DNA of 64,000 nt. Origin: Tragulus kanchil. Lineage: Eukaryota; Chordata; Mammalia; Artiodactyla; Tragulidae. Where the stretch lies: assembly GCA_022376925.1 (NCBI GenBank), contig JAIOJX010000004.1:172451501-172515500 (forward strand), given 5' to 3'. The notes below the pieces were generated by a model. The model ran no database searches and was not told the DNA's origin. It saw only the letters and a list, made by a program, of their open reading frames with translations. Within the stretch, counting starts at the first letter, position 1. Every line of letters begins with the position of its first letter. Made by a program: the position numbers and the translations under genes. Of the stretch, positions 44,212-54,903 are shown one piece after another.

Positions 44212-46300
44212 GGGCAGGTGGCAGACCTTCTGGACCTTCCGTTCTCATTCTTGGGAGCAACAACAGCAGTTATGCTTCACCATTTGCCTTCCCCGAGGGC
44301 AGTCTGAGCCCGGAGTCCAGCACAGAGCGGACGCTCGTGCCACCGTGAGGCCAGCAGCACAAGGTGTTTAGGCTTGGCTGCTGGCTGCCGGGCAGGTCTG
44401 GAGAGTGCTAGCCCCTGAACGCGGCGGGGGCCTCGTACGCAGAGACAGGGAAGGGCAGGATGGGTCTAATCCGGGGCACTGGGGAGACGCTGGCTCCCCT
44501 GGCCGACCCCTCTTGGGTCCTCAGGGTCCCTGAGGTTGCTTTGCGAGGAGCTGGAAGAGCCCCACGGCGGGGGCGCAGCAGGGGCGTGGCCTCGACGCAG
44601 GTCTCCCTGGGGCTTCTCTGGGAGAAGGCTGTCCGTCAAGGCTGGGCCGCGTGCTGGGCCAGCTTCTCTAGGCAGAGGACAGCCAGCGGGTGGGCAGCTC
44701 TGCCCCCGGCCCCGAGGGCTGGCCAGGAGCAGGCCCAGAGCAGGAGGGCTCTGCCTGGTGCAGTCCCACCCGTGAAGGGCTCCCTCCACCGCCTCGGCCC
44801 TCGGGTCTCCTGTGCCCACCTTCCTTCCTGCCCCGGGGACTGCTGAGGCGGCCTGCCTCTCCCTTCAGGTTCCCGGAGGACCAGGGCCTGGGTCCAGGTA
44901 GAGGCAGATGGCGGCGGGTCGCAGACCGCCCTCAGGAGGGCCACGCGGGATGCCCTTTGATCCGGGGACCCTGAGCCTGGTGCTGTGTCCAGCTCAGTCC
45001 CGCCTGCGGGGGGCAGGGGGCCCGTCCACAAGCCCACGCTGCGGGAGCAGTGAGCATCCTTCAAGCTGGGGCACACGGAGCACAAGGGGTGGTTTTTCAG
45101 TATTGAAGTTGTTTGAGTGACGGTCTTGTGCCTTGGCTGCCGCGTGCGGGACCCCTGGTGAGGCGCACGGGCTCTCCGGCTGTGGCTGGAGCACTGCGCT
45201 GCTCCGGGCACGTGGGATCGCCGCTCCCTGACCAGGATCGGACCTGCGTCCCTACAGGGCAGGTGGCAGACCTTCTGGACCTTCCGTTCTCATTCTTGGG
45301 AGCAACAACAGCAGTTATGCTTCACCATTTGCCTTCCCGAGGGCACTCTGAGCCCAGTCCAGCACAGAGCGGACGCTCGTGCCACCGTGAGGCCAGCAGC
45401 ACAAGGTGTTTAGGCTTGGCTGCTGGCTGCCGGGCAGGTCTGGAGAGTGCTAGCCCCTGAACGCGGCGGGGGCCTCGTACGCAGAGACAGGGAAGGGCAG
45501 GATGGGTCTAATCCGGGGCACTGGGGAGACGCTGGCTCCCCTGGCCGACCCCTCTTGGGTCCTCAGGGTCCCTGAGGTTGCTTTGCGAGGAGCTGGAAGA
45601 GCCCCACGGCGGGGGCGCAGCAGGGGCGTGGCCTCGACGCAGGTCTCCCTGGGGCTTCTCTGGGAGAAGGCTGTCCGTCAAGGCTGGGCCGCGTGCTGGG
45701 CCAGCTTCTCTAGGCAGAGGACAGCCAGCGGGTGGGCAGCTCTGCCCCCGGCCCCGAGGGCTGGCCAGGAGCAGGCCCAGAGCAGGAGGGCTCTGCCTGG
45801 TGCAGTCCCACCCGTGAAGGGCTCCCTCCACCGCCTCGGCCCTCGGGTCTCCTGTGCCCACCTTCCTTCCTGCCCCGGGGACTGCTGAGGCGGCCTGCCT
45901 CTCCCTTCAGGTTCCCGGAGGACCAGGGCCTGGGTCCAGGTAGAGGCAGATGGCGGCGGGTCGCAGACCGCCCTCAGGAGGGCCACGCGGGATGCCCTTT
46001 GATCCGGGGACCCTGAGCCTGGTGCTGTGTCCAGCTCAGTCCCGCCTGCGGGGGGCAGGGGGCCCGTCCACAAGCCCACGCTGCGGGAGCAGTGAGCATC
46101 CTTCAAGCTGGGGCACACGGAGCACAAGGGGTGGTTTTTCAGTATTGAAGTTGTTTGAGTGACGGTCTTGTGCCTTGGCTGCCGCGTGCGGGACCCCTGG
46201 TGAGGCGCACGGGCTCTCCGGCTGTGGCTGGAGCACTGCGCTGCTCCGGGCACGTGGGATCGCCGCTCCCTGACCAGGGATCGGACCTGCGTCCCTGCAG
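44212..46300 (+). repeat. Tandem duplication 10 (1.04 kb unit), chained to duplication 11
   Basis: Copy A 44212-45256, copy B 45257 to about 46300. The head of B has lost one C near 45338 and two bases near 45354; the tail of A has lost a G near 45235. The last third of this unit is present a third time at 47042 onward. Confidence 0.94.
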
Positions 46301-46333
46301 AGCAGTCTTAGCCCCTGGACCACCAGGGGCATC
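46161..46333 (-). mobile_element. CHR-type SINE fragment (further copies 45119-45256 and 47219-47391)
   Basis: Inverted SINE: GGCTGCCGCGTGCGGGACCC, CACGTGGGATCGCCGCTCCC, CCAGGGATCGGACC and CTGGACCACCAGGGG in order. It is copied by duplications 10 and 11; the first copy is cut at 45256 and the third carries the A/T to G/C substitution cluster. Confidence 0.7.
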
Positions 46334-46429
46334 CTCTAATGTTCACATTTTACTTCGTAAGGATGTTTTGTTTTAATTTTTGTAAGAAAACTTGGAGTTA
46401 ACGTTCTCACCTTGCTCTGCCAGCCCTGT

Positions 46430-46790
46430 GCGGGCTCGTCCAGTAAGTCCCCCCCATGACCAAGTCCAGCGTCTCCGTAAGTCCAACAGAGTTAGCCTAG
46501 GCTCCCAACTGACACGGTCGGCTGTACAGGCCTGCACTGCGATAGCTTTATAGTACTCTTCACGTGAACGGTACATGCAGAAGGAAGAGAAGACGTTTTC
46601 ATCTCACAGTACAGAGGAGCCTGGTGGGGTGGCCGAGAGCCAGGCACGACTGAGCGACACACACATGCACAGCGCCTTGAGGGGCACAGCGGCCCAGCCC
46701 AGCAGCGGGCACCCAGGGGCTGGCAGGCACGTCTGCACCTCTGCAAGCTCACAGCTTGAAGGCTCGTATGGAGCGGACATGCTGTATCGC
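46430..46790. mobile_element. Tigger-like (TcMar) DNA transposon fossil (second copy 47488-47848)
   Basis: CCGTAAGTCCAACAGAGTTA, GCCTAGGCTCCCAACTGACA, GCTTTATAGTACTCTTCACG and, after an interruption, CCAGGGGCTGGCAGGCA resemble the 3' region of Tigger elements as I remember them. A Bov-A tail fragment (46611-46670) interrupts it. No intact transposase frame remains. Confidence 0.4.
46611..46670 (+). mobile_element. Bov-A2 3' fragment (second copy 47669-47728)
   Basis: AGAGGAGCCTGGTGGGGTGG followed by GCACGACTGAGCGACACACA is the typical 3' end of a ruminant Bov-A2 SINE, inserted in the Tigger-like sequence. Confidence 0.65.
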
Positions 46791-48539
46791 AACCTTTCGC
46801 GGAGCTGTAACTTACCTGACGGGCAGAAATCCCACGTGGGCGGCGGCATGCGTTTCTGCGCTCACGGCACCACGGCACCCCCCGCCAGCTCGAGACAGAG
46901 GACCTCCGGCCCCCAGCAGGCCCTGCGCCCCCGCCCTCCGTCGCCGCCCACCCAAGGGTGACTCTGTCCTGGCTTGAAGCGGAGCCCGGCCGGGCCTGGA
47001 GCCTCTCGCCTGTCAGAGGCGTCCGGGTGGTCCGTCTTCCAGGCCACGCGGGATGCCCTTTGATCCGGGGACCCTGAGCCTGGTGCTGTGTCCAGCTCAG
47101 TCCCGCCTGCGGGGCAGGGGCCCGTCCACAAGCCCACGCTGCGGGAGCAGTGAGCATCCTTCAAGCTGGGGCACACGGAGCACAAGGGGTGGTTTTTCAG
47201 TATTGAAGTTGTTTGAGTGACGGTCTTGTGCCTTGGCTGCCGCGTGCGGGACCCCTGGTGAGGCGCACGGGCTCTCCGGCTGTGGCTGGAGCACTGCGCT
47301 GCTCCGGGCACGTGGGATCGCCGCTCCCTGCCCCGGGACCGGCCCCGCGGCCCTGCGGAGCAGTCTTAGCCCCTGGACCACCAGGGGCATCCTCTAATGT
47401 TCACATTTTACTTCGTAAGGATGTTTTGTTTTAATTTTTGTAAGAAAACTTGGAGTTAACGTTCTCACCTTGCTCTGCCAGCCCTGTGCGGGCTCGTCCA
47501 GTAAGTCCCCCCCATGACCAAGTCCAGCGTCTCCGTAAGTCCAACAGAGTTAGCCTAGGCTCCCAACTGACACGGTCGGCTGTACAGGCCTGCACTGCGA
47601 TAGCTTTATAGTACTCTTCACGTGAACGGTACATGCAGAAGGAAGAGAAGACGTTTTCATCTCACAGTACAGAGGAGCCTGGTGGGGTGGCCGAGAGCCA
47701 GGCACGACTGAGCGACACACACATGCACAGCGCCTTGAGGGGCACAGCGGCCCAGCCCAGCAGCGGGCACCCAGGGGCTGGCAGGCACGTCTGCACCTCT
47801 GCAAGCTCACAGCTTGAAGGCTCGTATGGAGCGGACATGCTGTATCGCAACCTTTCGCGGAGCTGTAACTTACCTGACGGGCAGAAATCCCACGTGGGCG
47901 GCGGCATGCGTTTCTGCGCTCACGGCACCACGGCACCCCCCGCCAGCTCGAGACAGAGGACCTCCGGCCCCCAGCAGGCCCTGCGCCCCCGCCCTCCGTC
48001 GCCGCCCACCCAAGGGTGACTCTGTCCTGGCTTGAAGCGGAGCCCGGCCGGGCCTGGAGCCTCTCGCCTGTCAGAGGCGTCCGGGTGGTCCCGTCTTCCA
48101 GGCCACGCGGCGTCTGGGAGAGTCGCCCGTGTGAGTGGTCTGCGTCTCCTGGCGATGGACAGCGGAGGCCGGCGGCCCCCCGCCGGGGCCAGAGACCTGC
48201 GTGCGCGCCCCCCGGCAGGCCCAGCGCTTGCTCCTCTCAGTGCACGGATCCCGGGGTGGGGCTGCCGGGTCGCAGGGAGAGCTGGTCCAGGAGCGACCCC
48301 CTGGCGGGTGGAGCAGGGGCTGCTGTGGGCGCCGCTGGCTCTCGGGGCGGTTTAAGCTGTGGTCCCCCGATGGGCACAGCTGGCCTCACCCTGGCCCCGC
48401 AGTGGCGCTGGCTCCCGGGGGCCCAGTGACCGAAGCTCAGGGCGGGCGGCAGCCTCAGGCCAGGAGCATCGATGGCCTCTCCCCCCGGGCCAGCCACGGG
48501 CGCCGTGCTCTTCCAGTCTCTCACTCCTCCGGGCAGCTC

Positions 48540-48970
48540 GGGGAAGCACCGTGGCAGTTACTGCTCCCACTTGACAGACGTGGAGACCGAGGCCCAGCGA
48601 GGTTAAGAAACCTGCGGAGGGGACTTCCCAGGTGGTCCAGTGGGTAGAGTCTGCCTTGCAGTGCAAGGGGCGCCGGTTCGATCCCTGGCCTGGGAAGATC
48701 CCACGTGCCGCGGAGCGGCTGGACCGATGTGTCCAATTACCGAGCTGGAGCTCTGGAGCGCACGCGCCCAGAGCCGGTGCTCTGCTACGGGAGAGGCCAC
48801 TGCGATGGGAGGCCCACACAGGCCAAAGAATAAGGATGGATGAGAATAAATAAATAAAAATAAATAAAGGAGGCCAAAAAAAAAAATCATTGAAAAAAAG
48901 AGAAACCTGCCTGAGGTCTCTGAGCGAGGAAGAGGCTGAGCCAAGATTCCAGCCAAGCTCAGGTCCCCGC
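48540..48970 (+). repeat. MIR element interrupted by a younger SINE
   Basis: Left half 48540-48615 (CACTTGACAGACGTGGAGAC, GAGGCCCAGCGAGGTTAAG) and right half 48901-48970 (CCTGAGGTCTCTGAGCGAGG, GCTGAGCCAAGATTCCAGCC) together form the MIR core. The SINE at 48616-48900 sits between them. Confidence 0.7.
48616..48900 (+). mobile_element. tRNA-derived SINE nested in a MIR
   Basis: Head GGACTTCCCAGGTGGTCCAG, GGTTCGATCCCTGGCCTGGG, body with CTGGACCGATGTGTCCAATT and GGAGGCCCACACAGGCCAAA, and tail AATAAATAAATAAAAATAAA then poly-A. It is flanked by AGAAACCTGC at 48606-48615 and 48901-48910, which splits an older MIR. It is the best-preserved member of the subtype also at 10013 and 14969. Confidence 0.92.
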
Positions 48971-49870
48971 CCCCGCCCCATGGACACAGCAACCCCCGCC
49001 GGCCACTTCTCTGCCCGTCAGCTGCCTGGCAGTGCACCTGCCCCTCGCCCCTCTGGACCCCTCACCCCACAGACGGCTCCACCCACTGGGACCTCTCTGG
49101 CCGATAAGAGATCTGACGGTTCAGCGCTGCCCACGCCTGACCCAGTGCTGGTCTCAGGATCCCCTGGTCCGAGGCTGGCTAGCCCCGTCCACAGCCCTGG
49201 TGACGGGCGAGGCTTCCCGCTTTCAGGGCTTGACCCTTCCTCCTCCCGGCACGCAGTGGGACTGGCCCCGGCTGGGGGGAGGCACGTCGCCGGCTTTCCG
49301 CTTTGCCCTCTCCCCTGGCCTCGGCCTGCATCCCGAGGCCGCCGGGGAGCAGAGGGGATGAGCCCAGAGCAAAATTCTCCATGGAAAACATCAGCGGCTG
49401 AAACACGAGCGCCCTGCCCAGCTTCTCTGTGCTCAGGGCCACGCAGAGTTCTCCGGCCAGCGCCTCCCTGGGCACCTGGGCGGGCACCTCCCAGAGGGTG
49501 AGAGCCCCCTGGCCCCTGTGGGGTAACTAAGAGTCCCCTTAGCCTGTCTGCACCCCTAAACTGACAGTTACCCCAAAATGCTCCCTGCATCCGCCCTCCT
49601 GTCTCCCGCAAGGCGTCACGTGTTTTTATCCCATTCCCGCTCCGGTGGGCTGGATTCCTAACTCGCGAGTCTCTCCCATCTGTAGCCCCCTCTCTTCCAG
49701 GCGGAAGGAACAGCCCTGGGGTGTGGGGGGGCCCTGCTTGCTTGGGGAGGACAGTGGTCAGCCTGTGGGTAAGGAATAGACAGGGCACCAGGACTGGCTG
49801 CTGGACCTCGAACGCCAGCTGTGGAAGCTGTCCAGAAAGCTAGATAAATTAACAAGTGACCGAGAGGGCT

Positions 49871-50152
49871 GCATCTCGTGTATCTATTTATTTATGGCAC
49901 ACGGTGTGCCATCAGCACGCTGGGTACTCTGAGCAGGGGTTAAACCCGGGGCCCCTTCAGTGGCGGGGTGAAGAATCTGCCTGGCAAGGCGGGCGGCTCA
50001 GGCTTGATCCCTGGGGCGGGGGCTCTCCCAGAGGGGACAATGGCAGCCCGCCCCAGTCGCCTGGCCTGGCCAATTCCGTGGGCAGAGGAGGCTGGCAGGC
50101 TACAGTCCACGGGGTCACAGAGTCCACCATGACTGAGCGACTGAGCAGGCAT
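49871..50152 (+). mobile_element. Bov-A2 SINE (49951-50152) next to an inverted tRNA-SINE remnant (49871-49950)
   Basis: 49951 onward has GTGAAGAATCTGCCTGGCAA, GGCTTGATCCCTGG, GGCAGAGGAGGCTGGCAGGC, TACAGTCCACGGGGTCACAG and CATGACTGAGCGACTGAGCA, a full Bov-A2. The preceding 80 bases read like an inverted, truncated tRNA-SINE tail (TATTTATTTATGGCACACGG). Confidence 0.8.
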
Positions 50153-50211
50153 GTGTGGCGTGCTCTGAGCCGCGCTGCTGCCCCGCCTGAGCCCCGGAAG
50201 CAGAGGCCTGG

Positions 50212-50285
50212 CTGTGTGTCCTTGGGCAGGCCCCCAGCCTCTCTGAGCTCCCGTCTGCCCACCTGTCAGATGGGGATGGCAAGGC
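50212..50285 (-). repeat. MIR-like fragment, inverted
   Basis: CTGTGTGTCCTTGGGCAGGC, CCTCTCTGAGCTCCCGTCTG and CACCTGTCAGATGGGGATGG are in inverted MIR order. Confidence 0.6.
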
Positions 50286-50473
50286 CCACCGTGCAGAGAG
50301 AGGGCTGAGACACAGCCTGTGTGACCCCAGACAGGTGCCCACACGGGCATATTTAGTATCTGGGGAGAGAGAATCCCACGCTCTAAGGGAGAGAGCTCTG
50401 AACTGATTTCTGAACCGTCAGCCGCGCCTGATTGGTGAAGCTCCTGGCGACCCGCCTCCCTGAAGCCCTTGTT

Positions 50474-50666
50474 GAGTCGCTCCGTCACCTCCGACCCTCC
50501 ATCACCCCGTGGACGGTGGCCCGCCAGGCTCTTCCGGCCGTGGGATTCTCCAGGCAAGAAGACTGGAGTGGGTGGCCATGCCCTCCTCCGGGGGACCTCC
50601 CCGACCCAGGGATTGGACCTGTGTTTCCCGCATTGGCCGGCAAACTCTCTACCACTGGACCACCTC
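50474..50666 (-). mobile_element. Bov-A2 SINE with perfect 13-base target duplication
   Basis: Inverted Bov-A2: GAGTCGCTCCGTCACCTCCG, CACCCCGTGGACGGTGGCCC, AAGACTGGAGTGGGTGGCCA, GACCCAGGGATTGGACCTGT. It is flanked by TGAAGCCCTTGTT at 50461-50473 and 50667-50679. Confidence 0.92.
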
Positions 50667-50829
50667 TGAAGCCCTTGTTTCGGCTCTAACCCACCTGCGG
50701 GCGTCTGGGGGATGGCTGGGAGCTCCCGCCCCCTTCCTCCGCCAGCACCCAGCCGCCCTGGGGGAAGCAGCCACGCGGACAGGCCCCTGTTGTTGCTGAC
50801 CCACCGCCGGGGTGTAGAAGCCCTGGGTA

Positions 50830-51745
50830 CAGACAGAATTCTTTAAGATTGTGTTTAAAGTTCACTTAACATGAAATCGGCCACTTTCACTGGGTGAAAG
50901 TGTAGACTTCTGTGGCGCCTAGCACATGCACGATGCATGTGGCCATCACCACCTCTGTCTGGTCCCGTGGCTCCTCCCCACCCCAGACACAAACTGCACA
51001 GCTGCCCAGAGGCAGAGGCTCCCGTTGTCCCCCCCAGGGCCTGGCAGCCGCTCGCCTGCTCCCGCCTCTGTGGATCTGCCGTTGCTGGCGTTTTGTTCAA
51101 AAGGAATCCTACCACGTGTGGCCCTTTGTGTCTGGTTTCTTTTGCCGAGCCTAATGTTTTTGAAGTTCCTCCATGACGCATGCATCTCTACCTCATTCTT
51201 TTTTTATGGCCGAATAGTATTCCATTGTCTGGGCAGCCCACATCCGGCTTATCCATTCTTCTGCGGGTAGACCTCTGTGCTGTTTCCTTCTTTCGGCTAT
51301 TGTGACCAGCGCTGCCGGGGCCCTCAGGGTTTTGTCTGAACACCTGGCTTCATTCTTTTGGAGGTACACCGAGGGGCGGAATGGCTGGGGCCTGTGGTCA
51401 TTCTGTGCCTCCCTTGTTGAGGAATTTCCCCACCGCTGTCCTCAGCGGCTGCCCCATTTTACATTCCCGCCAGCGACACGGAGCGCTCCTCACGTCCTCT
51501 CCAGCGTGCGCTCGTTCCTGTTGTTTTGATCCCGGCCAGCCCGGTGGGCGTGGCGTATCTCTTCACTGTGGTTCTGGTTGCCTCTCCCTGGTGACGAGCG
51601 ATCTTCGGCGTCTTTCCTCGGCCCGGGTGGCCCTTGGGCTCTCTTTGGAGAATGTCTCAGTCCTCCGTCCGCTTTCAAGCTGGGCTGTCTTCTCATTCCT
51701 CCACGGCAGGGTCTCTTTTCGGCATGATCCTTGAGTATTTCATTG
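50830..51745 (-). mobile_element. L1 LINE 3' fragment, inverted and diverged
   Basis: Contains TTTTTTATGGCCGAATAGTA, ATTCCATTGTCTGGG, GCTTATCCATTCTTCTGCGG, TTCGGCTATTGTGACCAGCG, GAGGTACACCGAGGGGCGGA and CCATTTTACATTCCCGCCAG in order, the familiar inverted 3' region of old mammalian L1. No ORF2 frame survives. Confidence 0.8.
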
Positions 51746-51989
51746 TTATTTTCTATTAGTTTTGGCTGCACTGGGTCTCTGCTGCCGCGTGCAGGCTTTC
51801 TCTACTTGTGGCGAGCAGGGCCTCCTCTCTAGCTGCGGGGTGTGGGCTTCTCAGTCCGGTCGCTTCTCTCGTTGTGGCTCACAGGCTTTGCTGCCCTGTG
51901 GCATGTGGGACACTCCAGACAGAGGACGGAACCTGTGTCCCCTGCATGGGCCGGCGGAGTCTGAACCCCTGGACCACCGGGGAAGTCCC
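51746..51989 (-). mobile_element. CHR-type tRNA-derived SINE
   Basis: On + it reads TTTTGGCTGCACTGGGTCTC, TGCAGGCTTTCTCTACTTGT, GGACGGAACCTGTGTCCCCT and TGGACCACCGGGGAAGTCCC, an almost full inverted CHR/Bov-tA SINE immediately after the L1 fragment. Confidence 0.85.
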
Positions 51990-53204
51990 AGGCCCCGAGC
52001 ATTTACTCCTTCGTCATTCACTCATCCACTCCACACTCATGGTCGGCTACACGGGGCGGGCCCGAGGCCCCGGGGCCGGCTCAGACCCGCCGCTGCTCTG
52101 GACACGTGTGCAGCCTGGCCGGGGTGCGGCGTGGACGCAGGTGTGGCAACAAGGACCGTGAGGCCAGGGAGACCCTGGGCCTCACGAGACCGTGTCCACG
52201 GTGCTCGTCCTCGGTGCCTGAGGTCGAGGGCTTTGAGCCGCGGGAGCTCGGCTCGGGCCCAGCAAGCAAGCGGAGTTTGCGAGACGGAAAAAAGGGAGGG
52301 AGACCAGCCTCCCGGGGGAGGAGGCAGCGGGAGCAGAGGCGGCAGGGGCATCAGGGGCTGGGTCCCAGGAGGCCCCGGCTCTGGGCAGAGGAGCCTGGGG
52401 AGCGGTGGGCTCCTGGGGGCGCAATCAGAGAGGGCGGAGGGGGCGCCGGGGTGACCAGCCCGGAGGAGGGAGCCGGGGCTGCCTGGCCTGTCTCTGTCCC
52501 CAGATCCATCCCGTTAGGCCCCATGTGTCTGGACCCCGGCCCCCGGTGTGGGGCCTTCACCCTCGGCGGCCCAGAACCTGCTGGAAGACTCTGGGGATGG
52601 GGAATGTGCTTTCAGGGTCTAAGCTCCGGCCCAGGCCTGGAGGCCGGTGCCCGGCGGCGTTCCCATCCATCTCGTTTCCCCGGCTCGGCTTTCGGAGCGT
52701 CTACGGTTACTCTGGGCCGGATTCCCCAGATTCCAGCCCGCTCCCAGCCCCGCCCGCCCAGGGGCTCTTCCTCCATGCCAGCCTCGGGCCTGTCTGCCCA
52801 TTGTGCCCGTGGGAGACCCAGGGGGGTCTTGGCCCGATTAGCGGGGGTGGAGGGGGCGGGCGGGCCACGGGGATTGAGTGTCGCCAGGGCATCCTGGGCG
52901 CAGCACATGCTGTGGACCCGGGCCACTCGGGGACATTCCCAGAGGGCTGTGGGCACTTGGCTGCCCTGGAAAAACACCGACTCGCTTTTCTCCAGAGAGG
53001 GGCTGACGGGCCGTGCGCAGGAGGAGGGCGCTCACAGGGCCAGGAGGCCAGGGCCAGGGCGCTGGCTTCGGGGGCCTCTCGTGGCCTCCCCGCGCCCACC
53101 TTTTGCCTGTCGTCTGGTCGCTTGGAAGTCAGACGCTGTCTTGAAACTCCGGCAGCTGCCGCGGGTCTGTGAAAGCCGGCTCCCCTCTTGCTCTCCCTTC
53201 CCTG
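51990..53204. other. Intron 1 of WNT7B between two L1 fragments
   Basis: A 400-codon frame begins at 52106 but has only low-complexity R/G/P/A composition and runs into L1 sequence, so it is not a gene. Nothing else recognised. Confidence 0.55.
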
Positions 53205-53765
53205 GGTGCTTAAAACCAACAGTCAGGGCAGCTCCCACGGGAAAACAGTCTGGGGGTGCCTCAAACAGCAACACAAACGACCACGGCACTGAGCAATTCC
53301 ACTCCTAGGTACATGCCCGGAAGAATGGACAGTAAGGACTCCAAGTCCGTGTGTACGCGTGCAGAGGAGTGTCACTCACGGGAGCCAGAGGGGGACGCCC
53401 CCAGATGTCCATGAGCGCTGAGTGAATAACCACAGGTGCTCTCCCCATACAAGGGAATATGATTTGGCCACGAAAAGGAAGTTCGTGACACAATGTGGAT
53501 GGACCTGGGTGGTACTAAGTGAAAGAAGTCAGACACGGGAGGTCACGTATTGTATGAAGTGCCCAGAACCAGCAAATCCACGGGCACAGAAAGCAGCATC
53601 GTGGCTGCCGGGGGTCGGGGAGTGACTTCCAAGGGCGAGAGGCTGCTTTCCGGGGTGGTGACCACACCGTGGCGCTTGGTTGAGGTGGTGGCTGACCAAC
53701 ACCGGGCATGTGCTCGATGCCACAGGCCTGTAAATTGGTCAACTTCCTGCTGTGAGAACTTCACC
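53205..53765 (+). mobile_element. L1 LINE 3' fragment, forward
   Basis: ATTCCACTCCTAGGTACATG, GGATGGACCTGGGTGGTACT, AAGTGAAAGAAGTCAGACAC and GTGGCTGCCGGGGGTCGGGG follow the order of old L1 3' sequence in the sense direction. It is opposite in orientation to the fragment at 50830-51745, so they are separate insertions. Confidence 0.75.
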
Positions 53766-54676
53766 TTCTTAAACAGTCAGACTGACGACAGCCCAGTGAA
53801 GGGAGAGAGCGCCCCGCAGGCGCCCTGCGCTCCCGCAGGGTGCTGGGACCACCTGCCAGGCGTGTTCAGGAGGCGTCGCTCTGAGGGCGCCGGGCTGCTG
53901 TGAGGCACCTGCCGCGTCCGGCACCCAGTAGGTTGTCGGTTCACGCCTGCTCTGTCTGCTCTGCGCGCGCCTCGTCTTCCCGAAAAGAGAATAACGATAA
54001 CAATGGTCCCACGGGTGCGGCCCTGCACCCCACGGTTCTCTGGTCTGAGGCTGTGCGGTGGGAAAAGGTGTTTTATACCCACGCCATGGGTGTGAAAACT
54101 GAGACTCGGAGAAACAGGCCCCACGTGGGCTGCGGCCAGAGTCAGGAGGACGCGGAGGGCTTGGCGTCTGGCCTGGCCAGCCCGCCTCGCAGCCTGTCTG
54201 GCCCGGGCTCCCTGGAGAGAGGAGAGCCGGGGTCTGCGGGCAGTGGGAGTGCCTCCTTGTCTAGGAGCGGGGTTCGCCGCTCGCAGTGTGGGCAGCCCCG
54301 CCACGTTCACGGCTCTCAGCCCCCGAGGAGTCTGCGTGTCTGATTCTCAGGCGCGGAGGGGCGGGGTTCTTGAGTCTGTAAGGCCGTCGATTTGTAGGAT
54401 TTGTGATTCTGGGTTCTTGTGATCTTGTTCTTGTGGATGGGAGGCTGGGGGGCTGGCGGGGGTGGGATGTCTTTTCAAACGAGACTCCTGTGTGCGGGTC
54501 AGTGGGACGTGGCCCTTGAGGGCAGAGACCTGCGCTCTGTTCCCTGGCGGTGGTCCGTGGCCAGAGGTGGGCTCCTGGTCGCGCGCGTGGGCCGAGCGGC
54601 TGAGCTGGGAGGGCGGGTGGAGGGGGCTGTGGGGGCCTGCCCGCGTCTCACCCGCCCGGTCTCCTCCCCGCTGCAG
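53766..54676. other. 3' end of WNT7B intron 1
   Basis: Single-copy intronic DNA ending in the exon 2 acceptor. The polypyrimidine tract CTCCTCCCCGCTGCAG ends at 54676. No duplication here, so the acceptor region can be trusted. Confidence 0.7.
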
Positions 54677-54903
54677 AGCGCTGTCCTCCGTGGTGGCCCT
54701 GGGAGCCAACATCATCTGCAACAAGATCCCCGGCTTGGCCCCGCGGCAGCGCGCCATCTGCCAGAGCCGGCCCGATGCCATCATCGTGATCGGGGAGGGG
54801 GCGCAGATGGGCATCAACGAGTGCCAGTACCAGTTCCGCTTCGGGCGCTGGAACTGCTCCGCCCTCGGTGAGAAGACCGTCTTCGGGCAAGAGCTCCGAG
54901 TAG
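54677..54903 (+). CDS. WNT7B: WNT7B coding exon 2 (start of Wnt domain)
   Basis: A 227-base exon coding residues 25-99, beginning [16 protein letters not shown] and ending FGQELRV. It is preceded by a pyrimidine-rich tract and CTGCAG acceptor (54671-54676) and followed by donor GTAAGG at 54904. It enters in phase 2 and leaves in phase 1. It holds the N-terminal part of the Wnt alpha-helical domain: Cys38, Cys52, Cys73 and Cys84, which form conserved Wnt disulfides, the stretch [13 protein letters not shown], and the N-glycosylation sequon Asn83-Cys84-Ser85. The protein is about 349 residues in mammals. The remaining exons, which carry the acylated serine and the cysteine-rich C-terminus, are not in this window. 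The exon has no stop, frameshift or unusual residue and lies between duplication blocks. Confidence 0.97.

Larger units (their letters stand above)
45981..48110 (+). repeat. Tandem duplication 11 (1.06 kb unit)
   Basis: Copy A 45981-47041, copy B 47042 to about 48100, joined at the 10-base microhomology GGCCACGCGG (45981, 47042 and 48101). The head of B lacks three G in two runs near 47110-47120. B also carries a cluster of seven substitutions at 47331-47357, all from A/T in copy A to G/C. After that the copies match until a missing C near the end of A. Confidence 0.94.

Noticed and set aside
52106..53308. 400-codon open frame in intron 1
   Set aside because: It runs from low-complexity GC-rich sequence into an L1 fragment; no domain.
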